Shown here: positions 35,170 through 45,253 of the stretch, in pieces
How the letters are laid out: each line of letters opens with the position of its first letter
How positions within the stretch are numbered: the stretch's first letter is position 1
Assembly: GCA_964036315.1 (NCBI GenBank)
Contig: OZ038498.1
Location: 9,843,861 to 9,907,860, forward strand
DNA length: 64,000 nucleotides
Reading direction: 5' to 3'
From: Acanthosepion esculentum
Taxonomy: Eukaryota; Mollusca; Cephalopoda; Sepiida; Sepiidae
Program-made: the position numbers and the translations under genes
Notes under the pieces: model-generated
Databases searched by the model: none
What the model was told of the DNA's origin: nothing
Seen by the model: the letters and a program-made list of their open reading frames with translations, nothing else

Positions 35170-36440
35170 AAGAAAATGAAAATTAAAGAGGGGAAATAGC
35201 ACAGAGAAAAAATCCGTTGAATTATTTTAGTTAAAATAAAAAATTCAAAATTTCAGACAAGAAAAATACTAAAACGAAGTCAATACAGAATGTAAAGGTA
35301 TTATTTTCTGAACTGCAGAATGTAACCAAACGTTTATTTCTGTCAACACTAAAGATAAAAGAGGTTTTGATTTTTGTGAAAATTAAAAGAATGTCTTATT
35401 AGGATTTGAAAAAATCAAATCACAAGAGAAAACAAAATTGTGTGCGTGATACTGGCTAAAAATAACACACATGCTTGTAGTGGGGGTCTGTTGCCCTCAC
35501 TAATTTATATTAGACATAATGCCACAAAATAATAACAAGTAGAAGAAACAAGAAAATTCAGACAAGAGAAATTATACTAATAAATAGATTTTTATATAAC
35601 AAATGTACAAAACAGTAGTTATGAAAGTGGTTTAAAATGGTGAAATAAACTTGTTTTTTAGATTCTGTGTGAGGTAATATTCTAGTTTGATAGACTGCAA
35701 GTTGTAGGGTAAGTTGTGTGAATTTGGAAAAATTCAGTTCAATGTAATTTTGTTTGTATTCAAAATAAACTGTTCAAAGTTTGTGGAAAAAAGCGTGTGT
35801 GAGTGTGACTTAAATCGTTTTTGACGTTTGAGTCTCTGTCGCTTCGTTGTTTGCTGACGTGAGTTTAATTTGCATTGAGTGAAGAAAAATACACTGTGGT
35901 TATGTTAAAAGGGATTTTTAACTTATAGTCTGGACTTCAGTTGAAAGTTATTTTATGATGAGTGCCGTCACGTAGCCTGTAGCTTTTTCGGCTGATTTTT
36001 CCTTACCTTCTGTTTCTTAATTGTCTGTTGTTTATATAAGCAATATAAGTCACGTGATAGGCTCCAGAAAATGTTTTAAAATTTTGGCGCAACTGTACCT
36101 TTCATCAGGTCAAATTATGGTCAGACGTGTGGACATAGTCGACGATATGCCATGTGATATTTTTGAACCAATCAAATTACGTTAGTTGTGTAATCTAATT
36201 TGGAGCCTATGCTTTGTTTACTTTTTGAAGTTTTGAGAATACTATAGGATCTAGATCCTATATGCTTAACAGGCATGGTCTATATGACATGACATAATAG
36301 TTAGCAAGTAATAATACTATGTTATTGCTTTGCGGTGACCGATCAAAATAAAATATAAAGCATGGTATAGACAACATTTCTGGTTTGTAAGTTTTCTTGC
36401 CTTAACGAACAAAACTGCATGTTGTAAAGTAGGTACTTCC
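35170..36440. other. Intergenic DNA
   Basis: At 35470 TGTAGTGGGGGTC resembles the terminal TGTAGTGGACC of copy A in the same orientation. A 20-bp perfect palindrome is at 36243-36262. CACGTG and TGACGT motifs occur at 35860-36060, but no gene start is supported. Confidence 0.35.
36243..36262. other. 20-bp perfect palindrome
   Basis: TATAGGATCTAGATCCTATA is fully self-complementary. No element around it was identified. Confidence 0.85.
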
Positions 36441-36444
36441 ACTT

Positions 36445-36745
36445 TTTCGCGGAAAAACAGCATAGCACAATGAAAAAGGCCACAAACTTAATAAAAAGCA
36501 AAATTTTATCGTCAAAATGTTTATGTTAATATTAAGATGAAAGACCAAAGTATTTGATTATTTTTTTTAATTTTTTAATGCTTTCAAGCACGTCCAAAAT
36601 TTTGCTTCAAAATCTTGTTTTGTTTTACGGTGGACGTAATAATTACAATTACTTTTTTGCGCTATTTTCCGGTGAAAACACATTGAGTTGGAAATTCTTG
36701 CAAAAATCAAATAATTGTCGGATTTAATATGTTATTAAATTTTAA
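36445..36745 (-). repeat. Dispersed repeat R, copy 2
   Basis: Reverse-oriented copy. AAAACAGCATAGCA, AAACTTAATAAAA, AAGACCAAAG and GGAAATTCTTGCAAAAATCA match the blocks of the copies at 10328, 48415 and 60065. Confidence 0.65.
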
Positions 36746-37382
36746 AATTAATTTAAGAAAATTTTATAGTACTTTAATTTTTTTTTTTTTTTCATATAGC
36801 ATTTTCAGACGTAACTAAAAGTCAATAAAATATTAGTTAATTGCTGAAAATATGTTAATTTGTAAAAATTGTTGTATGAAGATTTCCTCTTCATGACAAT
36901 ATACGTTTTAAACTACGGGCTTCAAGAATTCTGATTTATTTTCCTGAAACGAGGTAATGGCACTACTTCAAGCGTGTAAAAACGTGAATAAATTCCTTGT
37001 TTTGTTAAAATTACGCGCGTGTTTCCTCGTTATTATCATCCTTCATTAAATCTTCTTGGCGTGGGTAAGTCAATTGTTCATTTTAACCCCCATGCCACTA
37101 TAGAGCGCAACGTTGTAAACAAATTTATAACGTATTCTGTTGAATGCAAATGCGTATGAGGACACTATTCAAATCGATCATATATTGATACACAAGTTTT
37201 TTCTTAGATACCAGGAGAATCATACGCGGCATCAGAAACAGCCAACAGAATGATTAAAAGTTTACTTTGATGGGCGTAAATTCGTAAACGTGATAACTGT
37301 TATCAGCTTTAAAAACTTTACATTAAAAGGAAAAAAAAATGAAGTGCAAGTAATTGAAACTTTACATTGTTCATTTTTTTTT

Positions 37383-37433
37383 ACAAAATAAAGATCAATT
37401 CTGAATATTAATTGTTATTATTTATTCATATCA
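37383..37433 (+). repeat. Short dispersed duplicate, copy 2
   Basis: Same-strand match to 25817-25874. Confidence 0.75.
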
Positions 37434-37599
37434 CACAAACACACAAAAAAAACCCAAGAAGTAAGTGAACGCAATTTTTTTTTCAATTTTGACTATCTAT
37501 GACCTGATACAAAATGATATTAAAAATGTTTAAGACAACGGTAAGAGAGTTCATTGCTCACCAAAGGGTTATATGGTTTGCATAGGTTCAAAAGTAGAC

Positions 37600-37640
37600 G
37601 ATGAGAGAGAGAGAGAGAGAGGGGGGGGAGAGAGAGTTTG
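37600..37640. repeat. GA microsatellite
   Basis: (GA)n interrupted by a G run. Confidence 0.95.
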
Positions 37641-37829
37641 AAACTTTCTTGGATTATTGAGAGAAAAGTCTTTGAAATATAGCGAGCTGGTTAGAGGCTG
37701 ATAATATAACTTTATACAGGCGAATACTTCAACGCTGGTCGCGAGGAACCGAAACGAAACCTTTCACATGACTTCAGGCACTCTTCTCTTTAACTTAATT
37801 TTAATAAAGTTTTCATTGGTCCAAAAACA

Positions 37830-37945
37830 ATTTCACATAAGCTCGCGAAATTCTTTCTTTTCTTCTTCTCGGCTCACCGGTTAATTTCTGTGAAAGGCAA
37901 AAATCTCACATAGGCTCGCGAATTTCTTTCCTTCTTTTTCCTCAG
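37830..37945 (+). repeat. 73-bp tandem repeat, two copies
   Basis: TCACATAAGCTCGCGAAATT and TCACATAGGCTCGCGAATTT, each followed by a TTCTTT(C/T)-rich stretch and a C(G/A)GGC motif. Confidence 0.7.
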
Positions 37946-38050
37946 GCCTCCGAATTTGCAGGGAGTGGGTGAAAGAAGTTATTATTTCACACTCACTACA
38001 ACTCTATGACTTGCTTCAAGTGTCTGTCGTACTCGGTAACATTATCGGAA

Positions 38051-38099
38051 ATTCGTGGGCTGAATAAAGAGTTTGGAACTCTTTATTCAACCCACGAAT
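38051..38099. other. Near-perfect 23-bp hairpin with 3-nt loop
   Basis: Arms 38051-38073 and 38077-38099 match at 22 of 23 positions (the odd one is C against T, a G-U pair in RNA) around the loop TGG. The arm begins ATTCGTGGGCTGAATAAAGA. It contains AATAAAG and its complement. Confidence 0.9.
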
Positions 38100-38584
38100 A
38101 TAGAACGTTCTCATTACGCCTTCCGTGCTTAGGGGATGTCTCGTATTAGATAATAATACTTCCTATCTAGTTACCTTTGTTTTGCTTGTCAGTGTTGGGG
38201 AGGCCTGGTCGCCTAGTGTAGTTTCTTTTTTGTATGGCCTTGTGTCATACGACCAGACTCCCACGTACAAGCGTAGCTGATACTCCTTTCGGATATCAAT
38301 GGTTCTCGACAAGGTTAGCAACGGTAGAGAATGGATGTAATTGTAAATACGTAGAACTTTGACTTTCGCTGTCACTTATAGTTGACAGGTGGAGATTCTG
38401 GAAGAGTTCGTGACGAATGCTTTTTCCTTTTTTTTTTTTTTTTTTGAAGAGAATCTCGTATTATGTAGGAAAGTCGGAAAGTTGAGCTAGGATCGAGTCA
38501 AGATTGATGAAAGGTAGCTTCAGGCAAAGAAGTTGACGATAAAAGGTCTATTAACGAAATCTAGGTGTTTGAGCCTCATGGCGA

Positions 38585-38614
38585 CGTGAGAGAGAGAGAG
38601 AGAGAGAGAGAGAC
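38585..38614. repeat. GA microsatellite
   Basis: (GA)n adjoining ACGGGAAACGCG, a phrase also seen in family L elements (43540-43560). Confidence 0.9.
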
Positions 38615-38879
38615 GGGAAACGCGTCTTCCCGACTCGATGCCCGCAGATCGTCTCTCGCACGTGGATATACTTAATGGCGAGGATCCGATAAGTCACGTG
38701 ACCTTTGACTGGCGGCAAATGCCAACCGTCAAACCACTTTTAATGGGTGTCCATTTCAAAACGTTCACGTGCCTTAACGTTGGAAGTGTTTGGGTCGTTG
38801 CTCAAAGGGTAGCAACGACGATAGACAAAAGAGAAAAGGTTTGAGGCAAACGTTGACGGAAAGAGGGGGGGTTCCGATA

Positions 38880-38975
38880 TCAGTTTCTTCCACTGAACAA
38901 GAGTGTGTGACTTTTCTGCAGTAACCGACCCAGGGATTGAATTCATAACTACCAAGAAACCTGTAGTTTGAGTGT
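38880..38975 (-). repeat. Possible tRNA-like SINE head (B-box region)
   Basis: Read minus, GAATTCAATCCCTGGGTCGG, followed by TTACTGCAG, resembles a B box and downstream region. The A-box half is unclear. Confidence 0.35.
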
Positions 38976-38989
38976 TGTTGAATTAGGGA

Positions 38990-39095
38990 CACGTGCTGTT
39001 TATTCCTGCTAGAAGGTCCAACTACAAGAACAATGGCGGACTCAAGTTGAGTCCAACTGAAGATGTAAAGAAAACAAACAAGACCGAAAAATTTA
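38990..39095 (-). mobile_element. LTR family L fragment (copy B)
   Basis: Read minus, GGTCTTGTTTGTTTTCTTTA...TTGGACTCAACTTGAGTCCGCCATTG matches parts of copies A, C and D. The upstream half with a TATA box is absent. Confidence 0.5.
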
Positions 39096-39099
39096 TTGC

Positions 39100-39680
39100 T
39101 GATAATAATTTTTTTACAGAGTATTCCTGGTATTAAAACCCATTTTTACCCCAGTTTCTGGGTTAACTATTTGCCCATAGCTGGGACCCTAACATGTGCT
39201 ACCACCCCTGGTCAGGGTGGACCTGGGAACACCAGCAATTAAGAGGTGGTTCCACGCTCCTCAAAACCTCTTGATCAGAAGCCTTGCTGCTGGACGTAGT
39301 TTATCGTCTTACCCAGGACGCAGGTGTAGTTTATCGTTAGAGATAGGACGGAGGAATTTTTTGTGCAAAAAAATATTGTATTTGAACTTTTTTTTGTCTT
39401 TACTTGTGTAATAAAATGTTTCTCCTTTAAAATTTTACACAGTGGCTGAATCTTATTTTTTGATTTTCCACCTATTTTGACCTCAAGGAGAAGAGAATCA
39501 AGTGTTCTCTTTCTCTTTCTATTCCTACTAATTAGGTTTTTGTGTTTGGCACAAGAATTTAGATTTGGTAGAGTTAATTTTTTTATATTTTACACAAAAA
39601 GACGAATGCGGTCTTTGTGTAATTTAAATTTTTTATAAATAAGTTTTTGTGAAAAATGCCCGATTTACTCCTGTCTGCAT
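39100..39680. other. Non-coding DNA with small hairpins
   Basis: CCCAG...CTGGG pairs near 39151 and 39173, and ACGTAGTTTATCGT / GTGTAGTTTATCGT repeated at 39294 and 39326. No gene. Confidence 0.3.
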
Positions 39681-39689
39681 ACTCCTGTA

Positions 39690-40300
39690 TGGCATCATGA
39701 ATAAGTCTGACAGTGACAATATTAATGCCTTAAACCGACAACTATCCTTATCCAGAGACTATTGAAGAAAAAAACTGCAGAGTTGTCTGATGTTGTTCAT
39801 CTGTTGGAAGCCCTCGACAATAAATGTGTGTTGTCTCAGGACATTAAAAGTGGAGACTCTCGTATAAAGTTATCTGTGTTATCCGACTGACTGAAGCAAG
39901 TGATCTTCAATGTCATAAACTTTGTATGTAACCGAGTAATAATATCCCCAGACCGAGGATGATGAAGGATGTTGGGGCTGTTGTTGATCAATATTGTGTG
40001 TATCAGACAAATCGGAAAATGTCTGCAGCTGCACCGTTGCACCCTTGGCCGAGCCCAAAGTAAACTAGGATTCAAAATCTATATTGATTATGTGAAGACA
40101 AATGTTTTTATTTTGTATTGATTCCTATTCCAAATGGGTTGTCATTTAACCAATATACTCATGGAATGGAAGCCAGACTATGCTAAAGTTGCACGTGTTT
40201 CGAAATCATAGACTATGGTGAGTGATAATGGTTCCCGATTTGCGAATGATGTGCTAAAAAGTAATTCGTCGAAAATAACCACATCGAACTGTTGAAATTT
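39690..40300 (+). pseudogene. Ty3/gypsy pol remnant: integrase N-terminal part
   Basis: Shifting frames give NRKMSAAAPLHPWPSP, the hallmark sequence between the integrase zinc finger and the catalytic core. Next comes IDSYSKWVV, the first core Asp region (x-D-x-(Y/F)-S-K-W). Then VSDNG-type sequence (GAGTGATAATGGTTCCCG at about 40221) gives the second core Asp region. Stops are frequent. The rest of the core appears after about 1.1 kb of unrelated DNA, at 41396. The element is inactive. Confidence 0.75.
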
Positions 40301-41395
40301 TATTTTGGCACACTTCGTTATATTCCTGTCTCTTTCCTCTCCCTTTCTTTCTCTCTCTCTCCTTCTCTCTATATGTTGTTCCTCTCCCTTTCAATGAATA
40401 TGTCACGTGATTGGATATTGTCTCCTGATTGGTCCTGATGACAGTTCCCGCCTTGCCAGAAGAAATTCAAAGTGGAAAGTCAGTGGGAGATTCGCGACGA
40501 CAGTGAAAGGACGAGCTATCTTCTCCTCCGTCGAAATAAGACGTTAAAGTTGTCCAGCAAGTCGACTAAGACAAAGACAGAATTAGTCGCAAGTATTCAA
40601 GTTGCGAGGAGAGAAAAAATTCGTCTAAAAAGCTAGGCGTGTTTAGTTATAGTCTCCGTGTGAAGATAGAGAAGTAGCGCAGGATTCTCCCAGGACTGTT
40701 TATTTATCCTAAGTACTGGATAAATGGAATTTTGAGGACACTCTCAATAATTGAAAGGATTGGTAGATACCTTGGCGCGGTAGAATAAACCAACAAGGTA
40801 GAATTTATCTGCGGCTAAAGGAAAAGGAAACCTTCGAAGATAGAAAAGGACATTTGGTTCATCTAACCACAAAATATTGCTACACGTGGGAAGGAGGCAG
40901 TCATTTTGAAGTGTTTTGTGACGAGCTACTCGAACTACCAAAAGAAGGGAAATAGACCATTTTCGTCCCTAGCCAAAGGACTGTTATCTACAATATTCGA
41001 ATGTAAGGGAGTTAACCCTTTCCCTTTCTTTTCCCCTTTACTCGACAAAAAAGAAACGGTCGAGAAAGAGTTCTAAAACGACTTTGTGACACAATATCGT
41101 AAGTGGAATCTTGACTCTTCTTTCTTTCTCTATTTTCTCTCTAACTCTTTCTTTGTTACCTACATAAGATTGAATTCTTATGAGCTAAGAGGACTTTTTT
41201 AGCAGTGCAGTTGTGAACTTCCCTTTTTTTTCTCATCTTTTTTTTTTATACTTCTTGTTTCTCTCTAATAAAGTTGAATTGTCTATATAGGCCTTTCTTC
41301 TTTCATCTCCTTTGTTTGTTGTTTTCCTTTTCTGTTTTCTTTTTTTCTCTGGTAACGTTGACGAGAAGACACCTTCGTTGGAAAAAGCGATAAAA
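40301..41395 (+). mobile_element. Insertion within the gypsy integrase, probably a solo LTR
   Basis: About 1.1 kb separates the two integrase pieces. It has a pyrimidine-rich start with TGTCTC (about 40330), a CACGTGATTGG patch, a GC-richer middle and AATAAA near 41267. It ends in pyrimidine-rich DNA with GAGAAGACA near 41362-41370. TGTCTC...GAAGACA ends, absence of ORFs and a polyadenylation signal fit a solo LTR. I could not prove a target duplication, and the exact ends are uncertain. Confidence 0.5.
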
Positions 41396-41656
41396 TCTTC
41401 TCAGAACATATTCACGTGTCTCCATACAATCTTTCAAACAATGGTCTGGCAGAAAGAGTCTACCAGTTATTCAAAGATTGTATGAAAATGTTCGCAAAGG
41501 ATAAAATTAATAATCAGTTAACCACATTCTTTCTAGTGCATCGCAAGCCTCTCTCTATATGTCCATTGGCTGTTCACCTTAGATAATCTACACGTGCGAA
41601 GAAAACTCCGGAGAAGGTAGATTTATTAAAGAACTAAATCTTTCTAAAATAAATAA
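41396..41656 (+). pseudogene. Ty3/gypsy integrase C-terminal part (continued)
   Basis: One frame is open over HIHVSPYNLSNNGLAERV, the H-x-x-x-x-P-Y-x-P-x-(S/T)-N-G-x-(A)-E-R block containing the catalytic Glu. It continues with LFKDCMKMFAKDK and LTTFFLVHRKP...ICPLAVHL, the usual order ...F-L-x-x-Y-R-x-T-P-H-x-T-T-G...P-x-E-L. It then reads KKTPEKVDLLK. A SINE insertion follows at 41668. Confidence 0.8.
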
Positions 41657-41667
41657 ATAACAATTCA

Positions 41668-42190
41668 AGGACACATGCCACAGTGGATAAAGGCGTTCGT
41701 TAGATCCAGTGACAGGACCCAAAGAGTGTGAGTTCAATACCCGGTTTAGGCAGTGGAGAACTTTCAGAGGGGAATTAACAGGAGATAACTGACATCCATT
41801 AAACATGGCACGTGGAACTAGAACAGTCTACCCCAGTGAGCGAAATAAAGGGTTCAGTTCGACACTCCTATCACCTGAAGAAGGCCGGAACGTACACCAG
41901 TCGAAACGTTGTAATAAATATGGCGACAAAGATGAGGGCAATAGTCCGAATAATGTAAATAGTGTACATAATACCTCATCTCAGAAGTATAGACAGATAC
42001 TGAAAGGCCGAAACGTTGTAATAAATATAGCGGACAATAGTCCGAATAATGTAAATAATGTACATAATACCTCATCTCAGAAGTATAGACAGATACTGAA
42101 AGGCCGAAACGTTGTAATAAATATAGCGGACAATAGTCCGAATAATGTAAATAATGTACATAATACCTCATCTCAGAAGTATAGACAGAT
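41668..42190 (+). mobile_element. Full-length tRNA-derived SINE with perfect 11-bp target duplications
   Basis: ATAACAATTCA flanks it at 41657-41667 and 42191-42201. From 5' to 3' come a tRNA-like head (CACAGTGGATAAAGGCG A-box region; GAGTTCAATACCC B box at about 41730), a body with ACATGGCACGTGGAACTAG, a core (CTGAAGAAGGCC...CGAAACG at 41874-41912) and a tail ending CAGAAGTATAGACAGAT. The tail is amplified: a 96-bp unit starting ACTGAAAGGCCGAAACG lies at 41999 and 42095, so the tail is present about three times. A 129-codon frame runs from ATG 41805 through the amplified tail. Polymerase III transcription and LINE-assisted copying are assumed from the class. This copy defines the ends of the family. 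Confidence 0.9.
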
Positions 42191-42357
42191 ATAACAATTC
42201 AGCTTGTGAGGACAATTTTTAACTGATTTATTATAAACAACTTTATTTAATTTTGTCATCATTCTGGATGAATGATCATATTTAGTTTATTGTTTGTGGA
42301 ACCAGTGACGCTTACTACATTATAAAGAGTAAGTAGTTTAAGTCAAAGGAACAGAAA

Positions 42358-42472
42358 TGTAGCAACTTGCCCGTGCCTCCGAAATAAAAGTAGCTAAACT
42401 CTCTGTAGTTTTTTTACCTACATCAAGGGAACGGACTTTCTTTTATCTCGGGAGCACGGACAAGTTGCTACA
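42358..42472. mobile_element. 115-bp foldback/MITE with roughly 30-bp inverted ends
   Basis: TGTAGCAACTTGCCCGTGCC and its inverse (ending AGCACGGACAAGTTGCTACA) form arms that continue into a CCGA(A/G)ATAAAAG block with a few mismatches, around a loop with CTACATCAAGG. The flanks show no clear target duplication. Confidence 0.8.
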
Positions 42473-42479
42473 ATCCTCT

Positions 42480-43300
42480 CTGCTGTTCAAGTTCCATTAG
42501 TATATAGAGTGACAGAAGCTTTTAAGACGCTGACCATGTTGTCATGAATGTTCTGTCTACCGAATAAATACCATTTTACATTCTACCTAACTTGTATATT
42601 GTTGCGAGAATGGAAAGTATTATCATTTCATACCTCCTGGGACATTTGTTCCGCAAACAATATTTGTCCGACTCGTGTAAGTCCAGGTAAAAAAAAAGGA
42701 CACAGAGCATGGAATTCAAATGACCAGCAGTTAATAAATATATTAACAAGACAAGTTGCAAAAGAATAAGGAAAGAGACGGAGTTGAAGTTATGGACAAT
42801 TCAATAAAATCTTCAGTCTGTGTCTCTTACATGTCTCGTGCTTACCGAAGCGAAAGGAAATGTATGTTGCCACTTCAAAGATCAAACGGAAAAGAGGAAG
42901 AACCTTCCAAATATCGTGCCGCCTGTGATTATTATCAGGAGGCAGTAATTCAACAATATGAAGTTACCACTCTCTGAAAAATATTATGAAAGCGGCTTAA
43001 AAGAGCTGATTGTACGTCAGCATTAATCTTTATCTTGTAGTGATAGCAACAAATAAATTACTAAAGAAGACCAACTATTATTACTAGACTATGTATTAGC
43101 TTGGAAGAAAAATAATTAATAATAAAAGAAAAATTAAAAGTTAATCAATAAAAATACTTAAAAAATACAGGTAAGAATGTTAATTAACAATAAAGAAAGA
43201 AAAAGTTAGATTATAAAAAAATAATTAAATAAATACAGAATACTTGTCGCAAGCGTTACATATGTCGTGTGTTTCTGTTGGTAAAACATGTATCTCCTAA
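42480..43300. other. Unassigned DNA after the gypsy relic
   Basis: A 73-codon frame (42756-42977, with YRSERKCMLPLQRSNG) starts from a non-ATG codon and is not recognised. The region may be more of the gypsy element or its flank. Confidence 0.25.
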
Positions 43301-43309
43301 AGTACCCAC

Positions 43310-43815
43310 GACAAAAATGGCGGACTCGGTACGTGAGCCCACGTGAATAAATTCAAAGAAACAAAAAGTACCAATACATTTACAGACAAATGATCATGTA
43401 TTCACAAGAAAAGTATTCAAGTGACCAAGACAAATATGTGTGTAACAAAAGATTGTGAAAACTTTTTTGATCCAAAGTATGTGAAGTGAGTGAATGTGCG
43501 TACGTACGTGTGTTGTGTGTGTGTGGTTTGCTCATGCATTTCCCAATGGGAAACGCGTTTTCTCCCGAGAGACTTACATGTTGACGTGTAAGCGGAAAAG
43601 GTAAGAACAGGCTGCGAAAAAATATCGCAGAGTATTTATAGAGCCGGAAAGCGTCCCCTAGTAGCGGTTTCAGGAAAGTAAGTGAAGTTGACCCCACATA
43701 CTCCCATGAAGCATCGGAACAAGCGTTTCACCACCAATTGAAACAAAAGTCAAAACTTTCTCTCTTCATTTTTCAACCGCCGGAGGAGGCAGACGTCCTG
43801 GACAGTTCTCTGATA
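43310..43815 (-). mobile_element. LTR family L, copy C (head to head with D)
   Basis: Read minus, it has CTAGGGGAC...GGCTCTATAAATACTC (TATA at 43633-43640), then TTTTCCGCTTACAC, GTTTCCCATTGGGAAA, a CGTACGTACG tract and TTTGTTTCTTTG...ACCGAGTCCGCCATTTTTG. These are in the same order as copies A and D but well diverged. Confidence 0.55.
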
Positions 43816-44035
43816 AAATATGCTGCCACCAACAGATAAGTAAAACTTCTTTGTTTCTGTATACATATATGTTCTTAAAAATATATAATCATTTCTCTGA
43901 AATGTATACTGAAGCATTTTATGGTTTTTTTCTATGCTTATTTCGTTATATCTCATATACGATTTTGTTTGTAATATTATGTCCTGTTGTGATCTGATAA
44001 TGTTCTTTAAACCGCACAAAAATACATACATGTGT

Positions 44036-44075
44036 CGCAGTTATCTCCTCCTCACTTCTTTAACCATTCAACAGG

Positions 44076-44147
<72 letters not shown>

Positions 44148-44542
44148 GGCTATAAATACTGGTTGACCCTTCTCTCTCTTTTTCGACTTAGGCCTTGGGC
44201 CGCTACCTCGCGCGGAGACGAGGTAAAATCGCTCTTTTTCCACTTACACCAATATGATACAGCGTTTCCCAAATTCTGGGAACGCGCTAAGAACAATACA
44301 CGTACGTACGAACACTTACAACACACACATATAATTTCTCCATACAAACAATATGTAACTGTTCATGTCTTTGTTTAACTTGTTTTGTTATTGATATATA
44401 TTTGTTTACCCATACATATCGGTCTTGTTTGTTTTCTTTGGACTTAATTAAAGTCCGACATTCTCATGTAGCTAGACCGGCCAGCAAGAAATTTTAACCT
44501 TCTGATATCACTTCACATCTTCACCCCCACGGTCCGCTACAC
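44036..44542 (+). mobile_element. LTR family L, copy D, with expanded CT tract
   Basis: GCAGTTATCTCCTCC...TTAACCATTCAACAGGGG leads into (CT)n (44078-44145), then the TATA box TATAAATA at 44151-44158. A leader follows with GGTCTTGTTTGTTTTCTTTG, GGACTTAATTAAAGTCCGAC and TGTAGCTAGACCGGCCAGC, ending GGTCCGCTACAC. It aligns with copy A, where the CT tract is only a few units long. Confidence 0.65.
44078..44145 (+). repeat. (CT)34 microsatellite
   Basis: An uninterrupted 68-bp TC/CT run ending 5 bp before the LTR TATA box. Confidence 0.97.
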
Positions 44543-44544
44543 AT

Positions 44545-45250
44545 GCATAATTACATTCAGGCAAACCATCCCGGAAAAATCAACGACAATCTAAATAAAA
44601 AATTTATGACTTTTTAAAGGATAATTTTCTGATCATATCGGAAAATAACGTATCGTATTGTACAACAAGAGTGTCAGTGTCTTTTGACAATTGTATAAGC
44701 TGGTAATGTACTATCGTAGTCCTTCGCTACTCCGTTCACTTCAGTTAAAAAAATACTACGAAAGGTTCATCATTGGACTTAACCAGCAACTACTCAACGC
44801 CAGCACCAATACATTTAAATTGGACTTTCTTCTCTTTTGGCTATATCGTCCAGACTTCAAATAACCTATTCCGTACACGTCGGTTAAAAAATACTACTAC
44901 ACTGGACTTAACCAGCAACTTTTCAACACTTTCGCCAGACATGTGAACTGAACTTTCGAACTGTGGACTTACATACCAACTTAACTTACATGGACTCTAC
45001 TTTTAACATTTAGTCACAGTTGCCTTACCTGGGTTCTTCTGTGGCGTGCTAATTAGATTTGGTTTAGAATTGTTAAGAAGACTTTGGTGAAGGTTGCGTT
45101 TTTGGTCAGCACATCACATTTAAATTTGCAAAAGACACAAGGAAGAAATAACAAGAGATTATGTAGTAATCAACAATAAAATGTATTGATAATAGACGAG
45201 TACAACAATCGCGCTTGATGAAATAAAATTAAGAAAAAGGAAGTAGTTTC
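44545..45250. other. Non-coding DNA with a degenerate duplication
   Basis: CATTGGACTTAACCAGCAAC and CACTGGACTTAACCAGCAAC recur at about 44771 and 44900, each near a CGGTTAAAAAATACTAC-like or TCAGTTAAAAAAATACTAC phrase: a diverged repeat of about 130 bp. Confidence 0.4.
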
Positions 45251-45253
45251 CCT

